Assembly: GCA_003212535.1 (NCBI GenBank)
Contig: QCPO01000003.1
Location: 50,259 to 114,258, forward strand
Origin: Prochlorococcus sp. AG-436-O11
Lineage (GTDB): Bacteria; Cyanobacteriota; Cyanobacteriia; PCC-6307; Cyanobiaceae
Direction of reading: 5' to 3'
DNA length: 64,000 nt
This document shows positions 27,137 to 36,748 of this stretch, one piece after another (position 1 is the first letter of the stretch; the number at the start of each line of letters is the position of its first letter). Under the pieces are notes generated by a model. It was not told where the DNA came from and searched no databases. It saw only the letters and a list, made by a program, of their open reading frames with translations. The position numbers were made by a program, and so were the translations under genes.

Positions 27137-28072
27137 ATGACGCTTAAGACTTTAAAAAGTAGAAATAATAAAGATTTGAAATGGCCAAAAATTATAATCG
27201 CAATTCTTAGCACTATAGGATTAGTTGACACAGGTTCAATTACGTTAAAAAATTGGGGATTATTTAATTCTCTTTCATGCCCAGGGATACAAAATGGTTG
27301 TGAAACAGTTTTAAATAGTCCTTGGGGTACTTTATTTAAAAATAATCAAATTAATATACCTCTTTCATTCGCAGGAGTTATAACGTATTTATCAATATTA
27401 GTTATCACAATAATACTTTCACTTAATGTGATTTCTCCAAAAGAAAAGCTAAATAAGTTTTTTTGGTGGTTAATATTTCTAATTTCTTGTGCCTCCTCTG
27501 CATTTAGTTTTTTGTTAATCAATATAATGTTTTTCAAGATTCAAGCATATTGTTTTTTTTGTATACTTTCAGCAATTTTATCGTTTTCTATCTTTATAAT
27601 TTCTATGATTGGAGCAAAGTTTGAAAGTAGAGAACCTATGATTTTTCGAGGTTTCATAGTAGCCCTAAGTGTCCTGCTCGGAGGACTAATTTGGTCAACT
27701 AACGTTGACCCTTCTAATGCAATTGATGTTCCAAGCCCCACTGAAAATGTATCCCCGATAATTACCACTTCAAGCTCTCCCCAGAATGTAAAATTTGCAA
27801 AATTTCTGAGAGAAAAAAATATTGTTATGTATAGTGCGTATTGGTGCCCGCATTGCCACGATCAGAAACAATTATTTGGGAAAGAAGCAGTTAAAGAGTT
27901 AAAAGTAGTTGAATGTGCTAAAGATGGGAAAGACAATAATTACAAGCTATGTCAAACAAAAGGTATTGAAGGATTTCCCTCATGGGAAATCAACGGCGAG
28001 ATTTATAGCGGTACTCGCGACCTAAATGATTTAGCAATAATGACTGGTTATAAAGGAAATACTAATTTTTGA
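27137..28072 (+). CDS. VKOR-thioredoxin fusion, disulfide-forming oxidoreductase
   Basis: Membrane-embedded VKOR domains re-oxidise a thioredoxin-like partner using quinone. Here both are one protein. The VKOR part has the loop cysteines C48 and C55 (SCPGIQNGC) and the active-site pair C139/C142 (YCFFCI) among four hydrophobic segments. The C-terminal thioredoxin-like domain has C237/C240 (WCPHC) and the cis-proline region EGFPSWEING. It probably drives disulfide formation in the lumen or periplasm. The end overlaps convergent nadB by 11 bp. Confidence 0.93.
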   Translation: MTLKTLKSRNNKDLKWPKIIIAILSTIGLVDTGSITLKNWGLFNSLSCPGIQNGCETVLNSPWGTLFKNNQINIPLSFAGVITYLSILVITIILSLNVISPKEKLNKFFWWLIFLISCASSAFSFLLINIMFFKIQAYCFFCILSAILSFSIFIISMIGAKFESREPMIFRGFIVALSVLLGGLIWSTNVDPSNAIDVPSPTENVSPIITTSSSPQNVKFAKFLREKNIVMYSAYWCPHCHDQKQLFGKEAVKELKVVECAKDGKDNNYKLCQTKGIEGFPSWEINGEIYSGTRDLNDLAIMTGYKGNTNF

Positions 28073-29729
28073 TATATCTTTTTTTAATTTCTTGGTTTAA
28101 TTGTTGTCTAGTATGGCATTCCCAATTTTTATCTTTAATAGGGAAATCATCTCTGTAATGTCCTCCTCTGCTCTCTTTCCTAAAAAGGCAAGCTTTTAAC
28201 AAAGTTAAAGTTGTTATTTGTCTATTCTTCAAATCAAGCAAAAGATTAAGCCCTCTTCTATTAGGTTCATTAAGTTTGATTCTTTGATCAAATTCAATTT
28301 GATCAAGACTATTGAGTAAAGGATTTTTTTTCAATAGATCCATTTCGGTTTGCATATGATTTAAGAATTGAATCATATTACTTTTATTTCGAGATACGCC
28401 TAGATTAATCCAGCATGCTTTTCTTAATTCATCAATCTTTCCTGCAATGATGGGAATATGATCTTCTGGAGGAACTTGAATATCAAACTCTTTCTTTGAT
28501 CTTTCTAATTTTCTTAAATTTAAAGGATTATTTAAAACAATTGAAGACATTTTTCTTGCAAATACAAGACATTCCATCAATGAATTGCTTGCTAATCTAT
28601 TGGCACCATGAACTCCTGTAGAAGCAACTTCTCCTACGGCATATAAGCCTTTTCGATTAGAAGATGCATTTAAGTCAGTTCTCACTCCTCCCATCCAATA
28701 ATGAGCTGCAGGCGCAACTGGAATAACCTCGTTGAGAGGATTTACACCATAATCTTGACATCGACTTAAAATTGTGGGAAATCTTTCTACAATTTTTTCT
28801 GGGTCAATATATCTAAGATCTAAACCAACATGATCAACATTGTTATGATGCATATTTTTCATTATTGCTCTGCTAACTTGGTCCCTACTAGCTAAATCCT
28901 TATTTTGAAGATATTGGACAGGGCTTTCTCCATTCTTATCAACTAGGACCGCTCCTTCTCCTCTAAGAGCCTCAGAAATTAAAAAACAAGGGGCTCCATA
29001 AAATTTTAAAGCTGTAGGATGAAATTGAATAAACTCTAGATCTTCAATAGCAGCTCCTGCGTTCCATGCGAGAGCAATCCCTTCTCCAGATGATTGAGCA
29101 GGATTTGTAGTATTAGTAAATAAATGACCACCACCACCTGTGGCTAAAACAACCGCCCTAGAATTAATCCAATATAAATTCGATCCATCAAGAACCTGAA
29201 CTCCTTTACATTCTTCATTTTCAATAAGTAGTTCAGTTACTCTTACACCTCTACAGTGAAGAATATTCTCCTTGTTTTCAACGTGATCTTCTAGCACTTC
29301 TACTAATGCTCTGCCAGTTCGATCTTTAACATGCAAGACTCTTCTTCGAGAATGAGCTGCTTCAAGAGTAGTAGCTAATTGATCACAATTTTGATCAAAA
29401 ATCATACCTAAATTCTGTAACCTATCAACACAGCTAGGAGCTTCTCTTACAAGCATTTCTACAGCTTTGAAATCACATAACCCATCACCAGCTTTTAGGG
29501 TATCTTCAGCATGAAGATCAAATGAGTCATCTGGTCTTACAACAGATGCTATCCCTCCTTGCGCCCATCTACTCGAAGATGCCTTGCTAGTATTCCGATT
29601 TAAAAGCAGCACTTTTAAATTTGCAGGCAATTCAAGGCAAGTCATTAGTCCTGCGGCTCCAGCACCTATGACAATTACATCCCATTTATTAATTGCAATC
29701 GGTTCTTGCGAAAATGGCGGCCTTAACAT
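28062..29729 (-). CDS. nadB: L-aspartate oxidase
   Basis: NadB oxidises aspartate to iminoaspartate in NAD synthesis. It has the FAD motif VIVIGAGAAGLMTCLEL, the SSRWAQGGIAS loop, the catalytic region EFIQFHPTAL, and MGGVRTDLNASSNRKGLYAVGEVASTGVHGANRLASNSLMEC in two consecutive blocks. At 555 residues it is full length. The ATG overlaps the DUF3120 stop by 1 bp. Confidence 0.96.
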   Translation of the reverse strand: MLRPPFSQEPIAINKWDVIVIGAGAAGLMTCLELPANLKVLLLNRNTSKASSSRWAQGGIASVVRPDDSFDLHAEDTLKAGDGLCDFKAVEMLVREAPSCVDRLQNLGMIFDQNCDQLATTLEAAHSRRRVLHVKDRTGRALVEVLEDHVENKENILHCRGVRVTELLIENEECKGVQVLDGSNLYWINSRAVVLATGGGGHLFTNTTNPAQSSGEGIALAWNAGAAIEDLEFIQFHPTALKFYGAPCFLISEALRGEGAVLVDKNGESPVQYLQNKDLASRDQVSRAIMKNMHHNNVDHVGLDLRYIDPEKIVERFPTILSRCQDYGVNPLNEVIPVAPAAHYWMGGVRTDLNASSNRKGLYAVGEVASTGVHGANRLASNSLMECLVFARKMSSIVLNNPLNLRKLERSKKEFDIQVPPEDHIPIIAGKIDELRKACWINLGVSRNKSNMIQFLNHMQTEMDLLKKNPLLNSLDQIEFDQRIKLNEPNRRGLNLLLDLKNRQITTLTLLKACLFRKESRGGHYRDDFPIKDKNWECHTRQQLNQEIKKRYIKN

Positions 29730-30496
29730 TAAACCAACCCACTCAAAGTTGGTTGAATAATTGCTAAAAAAACAAAAATACCATCAACAATTAATGTCGT
29801 TTGAATTACATAACTTGCAACCAAGAGTGATTTTCCATTAGTAGAATTAATAATCGCAGAATTACGAATTTCTTTTGAAATAAACCAAAGTATTACTGCA
29901 ACAAAAATAATAATAGATAATGATTTAATTTGTATAAGATTTTCAGAGGTTTTTTGAAGTATTAAGGGAGCAGTCTCAGAATCTGCTGTAATAACTTCCT
30001 TCCATTGATCCATTATTCCAATCATAAATATTGTAATATCAGTAACTGCAGTTCCAAACAAAGAAGCAATATAAAAACTTGATCCAATTTTCCATTTAGT
30101 ACCTAAGCCAATTAAAGCTAAAGGTAATACTACTGCTTCAACAGGGATGTGGAGAATAGGATATTGACTTAACCATCCCCAAAACAAACAACCTCCAAGC
30201 CAACTTCCTGATACTCCAAGCAATAATGAACCAACAATAAACCATTGATTATATTGTTTCCTGGTCAAAATAAATGCTCCGAAGAGAATTACAAAAGTAA
30301 AACAAAGAGCACTAACTGGCTTAAATCTCACCCAAGGTGCTTGAACAAAAATAGGTAAAATTACAAAAAAAGAAGACCAAAGTCTTAAAGTAATTGGCTT
30401 TGATAAAAAAGTACTTTTATAAAAATCAAATTCACTATGAAATTCATTGTTGAAATTATCTTTCACATCTAGATTTTTTGTAATTAATTCTTCCAA
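29729..30496 (-). CDS. DUF3120-like membrane protein
   Basis: The 255-residue protein has about six hydrophobic segments and the block WVRFKPVSALCFTFVILFGAF with LGVSGSWLGGCLFWGW, which I associate with cyanobacterial DUF3120. Function is unknown. The track start is TTG; a GTG ten codons later (VKDNFNNEF) is an alternative. It is translationally coupled to nadB downstream. Confidence 0.78.
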   Translation of the reverse strand: MEELITKNLDVKDNFNNEFHSEFDFYKSTFLSKPITLRLWSSFFVILPIFVQAPWVRFKPVSALCFTFVILFGAFILTRKQYNQWFIVGSLLLGVSGSWLGGCLFWGWLSQYPILHIPVEAVVLPLALIGLGTKWKIGSSFYIASLFGTAVTDITIFMIGIMDQWKEVITADSETAPLILQKTSENLIQIKSLSIIIFVAVILWFISKEIRNSAIINSTNGKSLLVASYVIQTTLIVDGIFVFLAIIQPTLSGLV

Positions 30497-30684
30497 TGAA
30501 TCAAATTTTTAAAGGATATTTTAATTAATTTAAATCGTGTTTAAAAAAACTGCTAATTAAACATTTTAATCAATTAAAGGCCTTTGATTGAATAATTGTC
30601 TTTTGTATTTTAAAAGTATTTAATACACTTTCAGTCATATATGAGTTTAGAATATATATAAAGTTAAATGAATTTAATTTAATT

Positions 30685-32097
30685 GTGTGGCAAGAAATTA
30701 ATTATAAAGAAGATTCCAACGATCTTTTAGTTCCCAATATTACTTATAAAATTAACCCTGCAGAAATTGAAAGTGTTGATGATAACTCTATTGCTAAAGA
30801 AATTGGCTTTGAATCAGGTGATTCTATTATTAGTATTAACGGAAAAAAGCCAAGAGATTTAATTGATTATCAGATCCTTATTAGTGAAGAAATTTTAAAT
30901 ATTTCCGTTTTAGATAAAAATAAAGAGATTCATGGCATCAGTATTGAAAAAGACCAAGATGCAAGTTTAGGAATTAATTTTAAAGATGCTTTATTTGATT
31001 CCATAAAACAGTGCAATAATAACTGTCCATTTTGCTTTATAGATCAACAACCACGTGGTAAAAGAAAAAGCCTTTACGTAAAAGATGATGATTATAGAAT
31101 GAGTTTTTTGTATGGATCTTATCTAACCCTTACAAATTTAAAACAAGAAGATTGGGAAAGAATATCTGCTCAGAAACTATCACCACTTTTTATTTCTGTT
31201 CATGCAACTGATCCTATGACCCGAGAAAAATTATTAAAAAATAAAAAAGCAGGTGAAATTCTTGAACAAATTGCCTGGCTAGAAGAAAACTCTATACAAA
31301 TGCATGCTCAAATTGTTGTATGTCCAGATATAAATGATGGAAACATTCTAGAAAAATCAATTTTTGAACTTGCAGAATTCTACAATAATGAATCTAAAAC
31401 AGTTCTATCTGTTGCCATAGTTCCTGTGGGACTTACAAAATTTAGACCTGAAAATGATGGTTTAAGAGCCATAAGCAAAGAATACGCAATCAAAACCATT
31501 CAACAAGTGGAAAATTTTCAATCGTCTTTCCAAAATACTCTTGGAACACGCTTTTGTTGGCTAGCAGACGAATGGTATTTGATAGCTGGTATGAATTTAC
31601 CTAGTTATAAAACTTACGAACACCTGCCTCAAGAATCTAATGGAGTAGGTTCAATTAGAAGCCTTCTTAAAATATTAAATGTAAAAACTAAAAACCTACC
31701 CAAGAAAGTCAATAAACAAAAAAAAGTTTGTTGGATTGTTGGTAAATTAGTTTATGAAGCTCTTATTCCTACAGTTAAAAAATTAAACAATATTAATGGA
31801 CTTACTATTATTTTATATGGTTTACCAAGCATTTATTGGGGGCAAGAACAAGTAGTTACAGGACTATTAACTGGAGAAGATTTAATTTATGGGCTAAAAA
31901 ATAAAGACTTAGGAGAGGGTATTTACATACCATCAATAATGTTAAAACTAAATACTGATTTATTTTTAGATGACAAAAATATAAGTGAAGTTGAAAAGCA
32001 ACTGAACACCAAAATTCACGTTCTGGATGATACAAATGATATTATTAATAGTCTAATTGGAATATCAAATAGTAAGAAGATTATAAATTATGTTTAA
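30685..32097 (+). CDS. PDZ-radical SAM-DUF512 protein (TIGR03279 family)
   Basis: The protein begins with a PDZ-like domain (IAKEIGFESGDSIISINGKKP), followed by a radical SAM region with a canonical CX3CX2C site (CNNNCPFC) and a DUF512 C-terminal domain (LSVAIVPVGLTKFRP, GTRFCWLADEWYLIAG). It matches a cyanobacteria-enriched putative Fe-S oxidoreductase family of unknown substrate. Start is GTG. The TolC-like gene starts within its last codons, so they are coupled. Confidence 0.85.
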   Translation: MWQEINYKEDSNDLLVPNITYKINPAEIESVDDNSIAKEIGFESGDSIISINGKKPRDLIDYQILISEEILNISVLDKNKEIHGISIEKDQDASLGINFKDALFDSIKQCNNNCPFCFIDQQPRGKRKSLYVKDDDYRMSFLYGSYLTLTNLKQEDWERISAQKLSPLFISVHATDPMTREKLLKNKKAGEILEQIAWLEENSIQMHAQIVVCPDINDGNILEKSIFELAEFYNNESKTVLSVAIVPVGLTKFRPENDGLRAISKEYAIKTIQQVENFQSSFQNTLGTRFCWLADEWYLIAGMNLPSYKTYEHLPQESNGVGSIRSLLKILNVKTKNLPKKVNKQKKVCWIVGKLVYEALIPTVKKLNNINGLTIILYGLPSIYWGQEQVVTGLLTGEDLIYGLKNKDLGEGIYIPSIMLKLNTDLFLDDKNISEVEKQLNTKIHVLDDTNDIINSLIGISNSKKIINYV

Positions 32098-33517
32098 AAA
32101 AATTATAAATCCAATCTTATTTTTACATCTTGCTCTATGTATGACTTATCAAAAAACTACATTTAGCACTACAAATAATTATATTGATCAAGTCTTAGAA
32201 GAAAAAGAAGATCAGATTTTTATCGATTATGAAGAAATAGAAACTATTATCTTTCAAAATCAAGAACTTAAATCATTACAAGAATTAGTTACCGCATCAA
32301 GTTTTAATCTTTCGAGCAAAATATCTAAGAAATATCCCTCATTAGATCTTCAAGCCAGTGGATTTCCAAAATACGTTTCTGGCACAAATTACAATAGCAA
32401 TTCACAAACTACAAAAACTTCACAATTTTCTGCTAATCCTTCTCTTAATATTAGATGGGATTTAATTGATCCTCTAAGGGGTTCTGAAATTAAAATAGCC
32501 AGAGAAAAGTATAAAATTGCAAAAAATAATTTTGAGATTAAAAGAAAAGATTTAATTCAAGAAGCAAGGGCTGCATATCACAAATACCAAAAATCATTTC
32601 AAGATATCGAAAATAAGAAATATGCACTTGAGTTATCAATTACAAGTTTAGAAAATGCTCAATCAAAGTTAGATGCTGGTATTGGTACAAAATTTGAAGT
32701 TCTTGAAGCAGATGCCCAATTATCCCGAGATAAGCAATCACTTAATGAAAAAAAAATTGAACATGAAATTAACAAAATTTCATTAAAACAAATCCTGAAT
32801 TTAAAAGGTCATTTTGAAATTCATCCTGATCAGAAATTAATAGGCTTCTGGAATAATAAATTAACTAAAAATATAAAGAATGCTCTAGCAAACAATCTTA
32901 GTTTAGAAAATCTTTCTCTTCAGAAAGAAATTAAAAAGAAGGAAGCCATGAGTTATTTAAAGGCAAACAAGCCAAAGGTTTACATCAGTAACACATTCGC
33001 CAGTGCCTTTACGAAAGGAGATTACTTATCAAGTTCAATAGACTCTAGCGAAAATGGCTCAGCATATACAAATACGATAAGTTTAAACTTCTCATGGAAT
33101 ATTTTTAATGGGAACCAAAATAAAAATTCTTACAAATCAAGTGAAGCAGCTGCAAAGGCAGAAGAATATTCCTTTAACAATTTTGAAAATGTTTTGAAAA
33201 CAAAAATTATGAAAGCATATTTAAATTTAAAATTAAATGAAGAAAAAATAATATCCTCTCTTAAAGAAATCTCTTCTACCAATGAGTCTTTAAGATTAGC
33301 GAGATTAAGATATGATGTGGGAATATCAACTTTAAAAGATGTTCTAGTAAGGCAAAAAGAATTAAGCAATGCAAAATCAAATAATATTAATGCGGTTTAT
33401 AATTACAATCTGAATTTGGATGAATTAGAGAGATTAACTTTTCTTGAAATAAGCAATAAATGTATTGTTAGTAATACAATTAATAAGAGAGAATCTATTT
33501 GCAATATTCCAAGATGA
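32090..33517 (+). CDS. TolC-family outer membrane efflux protein
   Basis: The protein starts with a hydrophobic export signal (IINPILFLHLALCMTY). It then has two repeats of long helices typical of OEP/TolC: one with LDAGIGTKFEVLEADAQLS, the second with LRYDVGISTLKDVLVRQKELSNA. TolC trimers span the outer membrane and periplasm for type I secretion or drug export. No inner-membrane partner lies next to it. It overlaps the upstream radical SAM gene by 8 bp and the IMPase start by 4 bp (ATGA). Confidence 0.88.
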   Translation: MFKKIINPILFLHLALCMTYQKTTFSTTNNYIDQVLEEKEDQIFIDYEEIETIIFQNQELKSLQELVTASSFNLSSKISKKYPSLDLQASGFPKYVSGTNYNSNSQTTKTSQFSANPSLNIRWDLIDPLRGSEIKIAREKYKIAKNNFEIKRKDLIQEARAAYHKYQKSFQDIENKKYALELSITSLENAQSKLDAGIGTKFEVLEADAQLSRDKQSLNEKKIEHEINKISLKQILNLKGHFEIHPDQKLIGFWNNKLTKNIKNALANNLSLENLSLQKEIKKKEAMSYLKANKPKVYISNTFASAFTKGDYLSSSIDSSENGSAYTNTISLNFSWNIFNGNQNKNSYKSSEAAAKAEEYSFNNFENVLKTKIMKAYLNLKLNEEKIISSLKEISSTNESLRLARLRYDVGISTLKDVLVRQKELSNAKSNNINAVYNYNLNLDELERLTFLEISNKCIVSNTINKRESICNIPR

Positions 33518-34311
33518 ATCAATCAAATTTAACAAAAAAACAAATCAAAGAATTATATTCTTTGTTTGAATTAGTTAGTCAAAGACAATTAAAAGACTTT
33601 GGGAATATAAGTGCTAGGAATAAATCAGACGGATCTTTAATTACGAGTTGTGATTTATGGAGTGACAAAACAATTGTAGAAGGGCTATCAAGGATAGCTC
33701 CAAATGAAGGCGTGCTAAGCGAAGAGGGAGGAAAATTAATTCCCAGTTCAAATGCTTATTGGATAGTAGACCCACTTGATGGAACCACAAATTTTGCGGC
33801 AGGTATTCCCTACTGGTCTATATCAGTAGCTAGATTTGTAGAAGGTAGACCGCAATCTTCTTTTTTAATAATCCCAACTTTAAATAAAAAATTTTTATCT
33901 ATTAAAGACAAAGGTGTTTGGCTAAATAATAAAAAAATAGAAGCTAATCAAAATAATAGAAAAAGTGATTGTGTTTCCTTATGTAGTCGATCAATTAAAA
34001 TTTTGCAAAAAAACCCGAACTCCATCTTTCCAGGAAAGATAAGACTGCTAGGTGTATCAAGTTTAAATCTCACCAGTGTAGCAATGGGGCAAACTTTCGG
34101 GGCGATAGAATCAACCCCAAAAATATGGGATATTGCGGCTGCCTGGCTATTACTTGAAGAGCTTAATTGTTCTATAGACTGGTTAGACACTGATCCTTTA
34201 AATTTAATTTCAGGACAAGATTTAAGCGAGGTAAATTTCCCATTAATTGCCGGTAGAACAATAGAACAAATTAAAGTCTTGAAACCATGGGGAAACCTAT
34301 TACTGAAATAA
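33514..34311 (+). CDS. Inositol monophosphatase family protein
   Basis: Metal-dependent phosphatase motifs are present: LSEEGGKL, IVDPLDGTTNFAAGIPYWSISVA and the C-terminal KIWDIAAAWLLLEE. Substrate may be inositol phosphate or another sugar phosphate. I start at the ATG that overlaps the TolC stop (ATGA) rather than the track's TTG. Confidence 0.9.
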   Translation: MNQSNLTKKQIKELYSLFELVSQRQLKDFGNISARNKSDGSLITSCDLWSDKTIVEGLSRIAPNEGVLSEEGGKLIPSSNAYWIVDPLDGTTNFAAGIPYWSISVARFVEGRPQSSFLIIPTLNKKFLSIKDKGVWLNNKKIEANQNNRKSDCVSLCSRSIKILQKNPNSIFPGKIRLLGVSSLNLTSVAMGQTFGAIESTPKIWDIAAAWLLLEELNCSIDWLDTDPLNLISGQDLSEVNFPLIAGRTIEQIKVLKPWGNLLLK

Positions 34312-34402
34312 TAGTTGCATAAAAAAGAAATAATTACTTGCAAGATATCGTTATTAGATACAATAAATGAAGAAATGAGATAAGTATTTGAAGAGAATAG
34401 AT

Positions 34403-35317
34403 ATGCAGCGCACATCAACTTGGATACTTAAAAGTTTATGGGGAGCTTGTGAGAGATGGAGTAAATCGGATTGTATTGATTTAAGTGCTGCTTTTGCTTA
34501 CTACACGCTGCAATCATTTTTTCCTATTCTTCTCATTTCACTTTCAATAGCTTCATGGTTCCTAGGGAAACAAGAGGGCCTAGATCAACAAATAATTGCT
34601 ATAGCAGCACAAATTTTACCCCCTTCGGTAGTTGAATTAGTAGAAACAACGTTATTTAAATTAATTGATCAAGGTTTTGGGGCAGGTATTTTAGGAGCAA
34701 TGTTTTTGCTTTTTACTGCAGGGAATGCTTATTTATCACTTCAAAGAGGTTCCGATAGACTGTGGGAAGATGAACTTCCTTCAAAAAGAGTAAATGCAGC
34801 TTGGCAAGAACAAGCATCAAGATTTGTTCGAAATAGAATTGAAGCTTTTTTAATAGTATTCTTTATTGGTTTCTTAATGGTATTAGATCAAATTAGTGCA
34901 AACCTTAGAATGATCCCAAGTACAGTTTTAGAAAATCTATCAGAATCAAATAATTTTCTTTATAATTTTGTTCTTAAATTACCGCTATTACAAGTCGGCC
35001 AATTTGCAATACCACTAATTGGCTTTTCTTTAATGGCTTTATTGCTGCAGGCACTTTTGCCTAGCAGAAAAGTTCCTTTAAAACCTTTAATTCCAGGTTC
35101 TATGCTCATTGGAATTGGATTAACTACTCTTAACCTCGCGGTAAGTAAAAGTATTCTCTCCCTTGGGGTAAGATTCCAAGCATATGGTTTTATTGGAGGT
35201 TTTTTAGTCCTTACATTATGGGTTTGGCTATTAGGTGTGATTTTGTATTTTGGACAGTGCTGGAGTGTAGTTATTGCTAGTATGTCTTTAGTAAATAGAA
35301 AAAGAAATAGACCATAA
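34403..35317 (+). CDS. YihY/BrkB-family membrane protein
   Basis: The protein has about six membrane segments and the family start region DCIDLSAAFAYYTLQSFFPILLI, with GAGILGAMFLLFTAGNAYLSLQR and GFIGGFLVLTLWVWLLGVILYFG. BrkB-family function is uncertain; these are inner-membrane proteins, not RNases as once proposed. The ATG is five codons inside the track's TTG start. Confidence 0.87.
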   Translation: MQRTSTWILKSLWGACERWSKSDCIDLSAAFAYYTLQSFFPILLISLSIASWFLGKQEGLDQQIIAIAAQILPPSVVELVETTLFKLIDQGFGAGILGAMFLLFTAGNAYLSLQRGSDRLWEDELPSKRVNAAWQEQASRFVRNRIEAFLIVFFIGFLMVLDQISANLRMIPSTVLENLSESNNFLYNFVLKLPLLQVGQFAIPLIGFSLMALLLQALLPSRKVPLKPLIPGSMLIGIGLTTLNLAVSKSILSLGVRFQAYGFIGGFLVLTLWVWLLGVILYFGQCWSVVIASMSLVNRKRNRP

Positions 35318-35325
35318 AAATTAAA

Positions 35326-35670
35326 ATGAATTCTTTTATTGAAACTAATAAAACATTAGTAACCTATTCATTAATTTTTTTAATTGTTATTCCTATTTTT
35401 GGACTTAACTTTTTTCTAAGCATTATTGGTAATGTTTTGCTGATATTGTTTCTAATAACTTTATTAATATTGCTCATTGTATTTTTAAGTTTTACTTCTT
35501 TAAAGTCAAAAGTAAGTAAATGTGAACAATGTGGAGCAGTTTCTCTAGGATTAAATGATACCTGCATTAATTGCGGTGCAGACTTAGAAAATATAAATAT
35601 TAAAAAGAGTAAATTAGATAATAATCCTAGTGAAAGAACTATTGAAGTAAAAGCTGAGGAAATAAAATAA
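35326..35670 (+). CDS. Membrane protein with C-terminal zinc ribbon
   Basis: Two hydrophobic segments (SLIFLIVIPIFGLNFFLSIIG and VLLILFLITLLILLIVFLSF) are followed by a four-cysteine ribbon, CEQCGAVSLGLNDTCINCGADL (C-X2-C, C-X2-C), and a charged tail. I recognise no named family. It starts 8 bp after the BrkB-like gene and may be cotranscribed. Confidence 0.75.
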   Translation: MNSFIETNKTLVTYSLIFLIVIPIFGLNFFLSIIGNVLLILFLITLLILLIVFLSFTSLKSKVSKCEQCGAVSLGLNDTCINCGADLENINIKKSKLDNNPSERTIEVKAEEIK

Positions 35671-35696
35671 TTTTATTTTGTATTTGTCAAGAAAAT

Positions 35697-35843
35697 TTAA
35701 CCAATTCCAATTTGTCGGAGGATACTTTGTCCAGTGATCAATTCAGTTCCTAAACCTATCAAAATCCCCATCATAGCCATACGACCATTCCAAGTTTCTG
35801 CGAAATTTACAAAGCCAAATCTTGGTTGATTGTCTTCATTCAT
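35697..35843 (-). CDS. High-light-inducible protein (Hli, one-helix CAB-like)
   Basis: This 48-residue gene is not in the ORF track. The single helix carries the chlorophyll-binding motif: FAETWNGRMAMMGILIGLGTEL (E-x2-N-x-R-x-A-M-x-G). Hli proteins bind chlorophyll and carotenoid and protect photosystem assembly under high light; Prochlorococcus carries many copies. It is convergent with the zinc-ribbon gene. About 70 bp separate it from the next minus-strand gene. Confidence 0.93.
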   Translation of the reverse strand: MNEDNQPRFGFVNFAETWNGRMAMMGILIGLGTELITGQSILRQIGIG

Positions 35844-35912
35844 AATTAACTACTTAACAATTTTCCCTATTTTAACGTTTGAAGGTTAAATTCATGGCAA
35901 ATAATTCATGAA

Positions 35913-36296
35913 TTACTTAACATGTCTATTACCATCAACTGGCCTATATTCATCTCCAGTTAATTCTTCATATATAATCCCTGGCAATCCAGTCTCAAAC
36001 ATAGTTTGTAAGGCCTCCTTCAGCATTGGATTCCATCCTCCAGTACTTATCTTTCCATGTCTTACGGTCCAATCCCAAGTACCCTGCAGATCTCTTGGCA
36101 TTCTCCCTTCCCTATCCCTTCTTCCCACTAAATCTAAAGACTCAACTAAACCAACAATAATGGGGTTTTTACCATAAGAAGGAGTAAGACTTAGTTCAAG
36201 TCTAACTGGATCCTCTTTAACCATTTTCAGACGAAACCTTGGTGGTAACTTGAGAGATCTTATAACTGACGTGACAATTTTAGTTCTTAATTCCAA
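35913..36296 (-). CDS. Conserved-looking hypothetical protein, 127 aa
   Basis: The protein is soluble and basic at the start (IVTSVIRSLKLPPRFRLKMV). It has a notable block GTWDWTVRHGKISTGGWNP and EALQTMFETGLPGIIYEEL. I do not recognise a named family, though GC content and codon use look native and somewhat stronger than neighbours. It lies 19 bp after the DUF2973-like gene on the same strand, so they may be cotranscribed. Confidence 0.78.
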   Translation of the reverse strand: MELRTKIVTSVIRSLKLPPRFRLKMVKEDPVRLELSLTPSYGKNPIIVGLVESLDLVGRRDREGRMPRDLQGTWDWTVRHGKISTGGWNPMLKEALQTMFETGLPGIIYEELTGDEYRPVDGNRHVK

Positions 36297-36315
36297 TTGT
36301 TTTTACCTTTAATTT

Positions 36316-36588
36316 TTAATTGAATTCATCAGTTCTATTACCTCTCTCTTCTAACAAAGAGTCATTATCATTTGAAAACCTGACTGTAAGTAGTTCCTCA
36401 TCTGTTATATTCCCATCCTTGTCAAGTAATTCTGGGTGTATAGTATATTTTTTTTGTTTTAAATTTTTATTATAAAATTCTTTTCGTCCTTTATCTGATA
36501 TTCCCCAACCAGTAGACATAACTTTAAAGGCTTTCCAAACTAAATAAGTAAGGCCTGCTGAATATATAATTGGAAACAAAATAGTCAT
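36316..36588 (-). CDS. DUF2973-like protein
   Basis: One N-terminal membrane segment (ILFPIIYSAGLTYLVWKAF) is followed by a cytoplasmic tail with YTIHPELLDKDGNITDEELLTVRF, the hallmark I associate with cyanobacterial DUF2973. Function is unknown. It is divergent from the Deg-type protease across about 160 bp. Confidence 0.8.
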   Translation of the reverse strand: MTILFPIIYSAGLTYLVWKAFKVMSTGWGISDKGRKEFYNKNLKQKKYTIHPELLDKDGNITDEELLTVRFSNDNDSLLEERGNRTDEFN

Positions 36589-36748
36589 TAAGCTTATAAA
36601 TTAAATAGAAGTATAAATTATATGATAGCCCGAAAAAAAGAAAATTAACTAGTTTACTTTAAAATATTCTTCTTATAAATAAATATGTTTGTCTTATATA
36701 TAGTTATAATTAAAAATTTTATAGAATGTTTCCCAAAACGATAAACAA

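Noticed and set aside
33948-34418. 156-aa minus-strand ORF opposite the IMPase gene
   Set aside because: Shadow of conserved IMPase sequence with no recognisable domain.
35844-35912. Search for an HLR1 site in the hli promoter
   Set aside because: No pair of (G/T)TTACA(T/A)(T/A) motifs was found in this short spacer.
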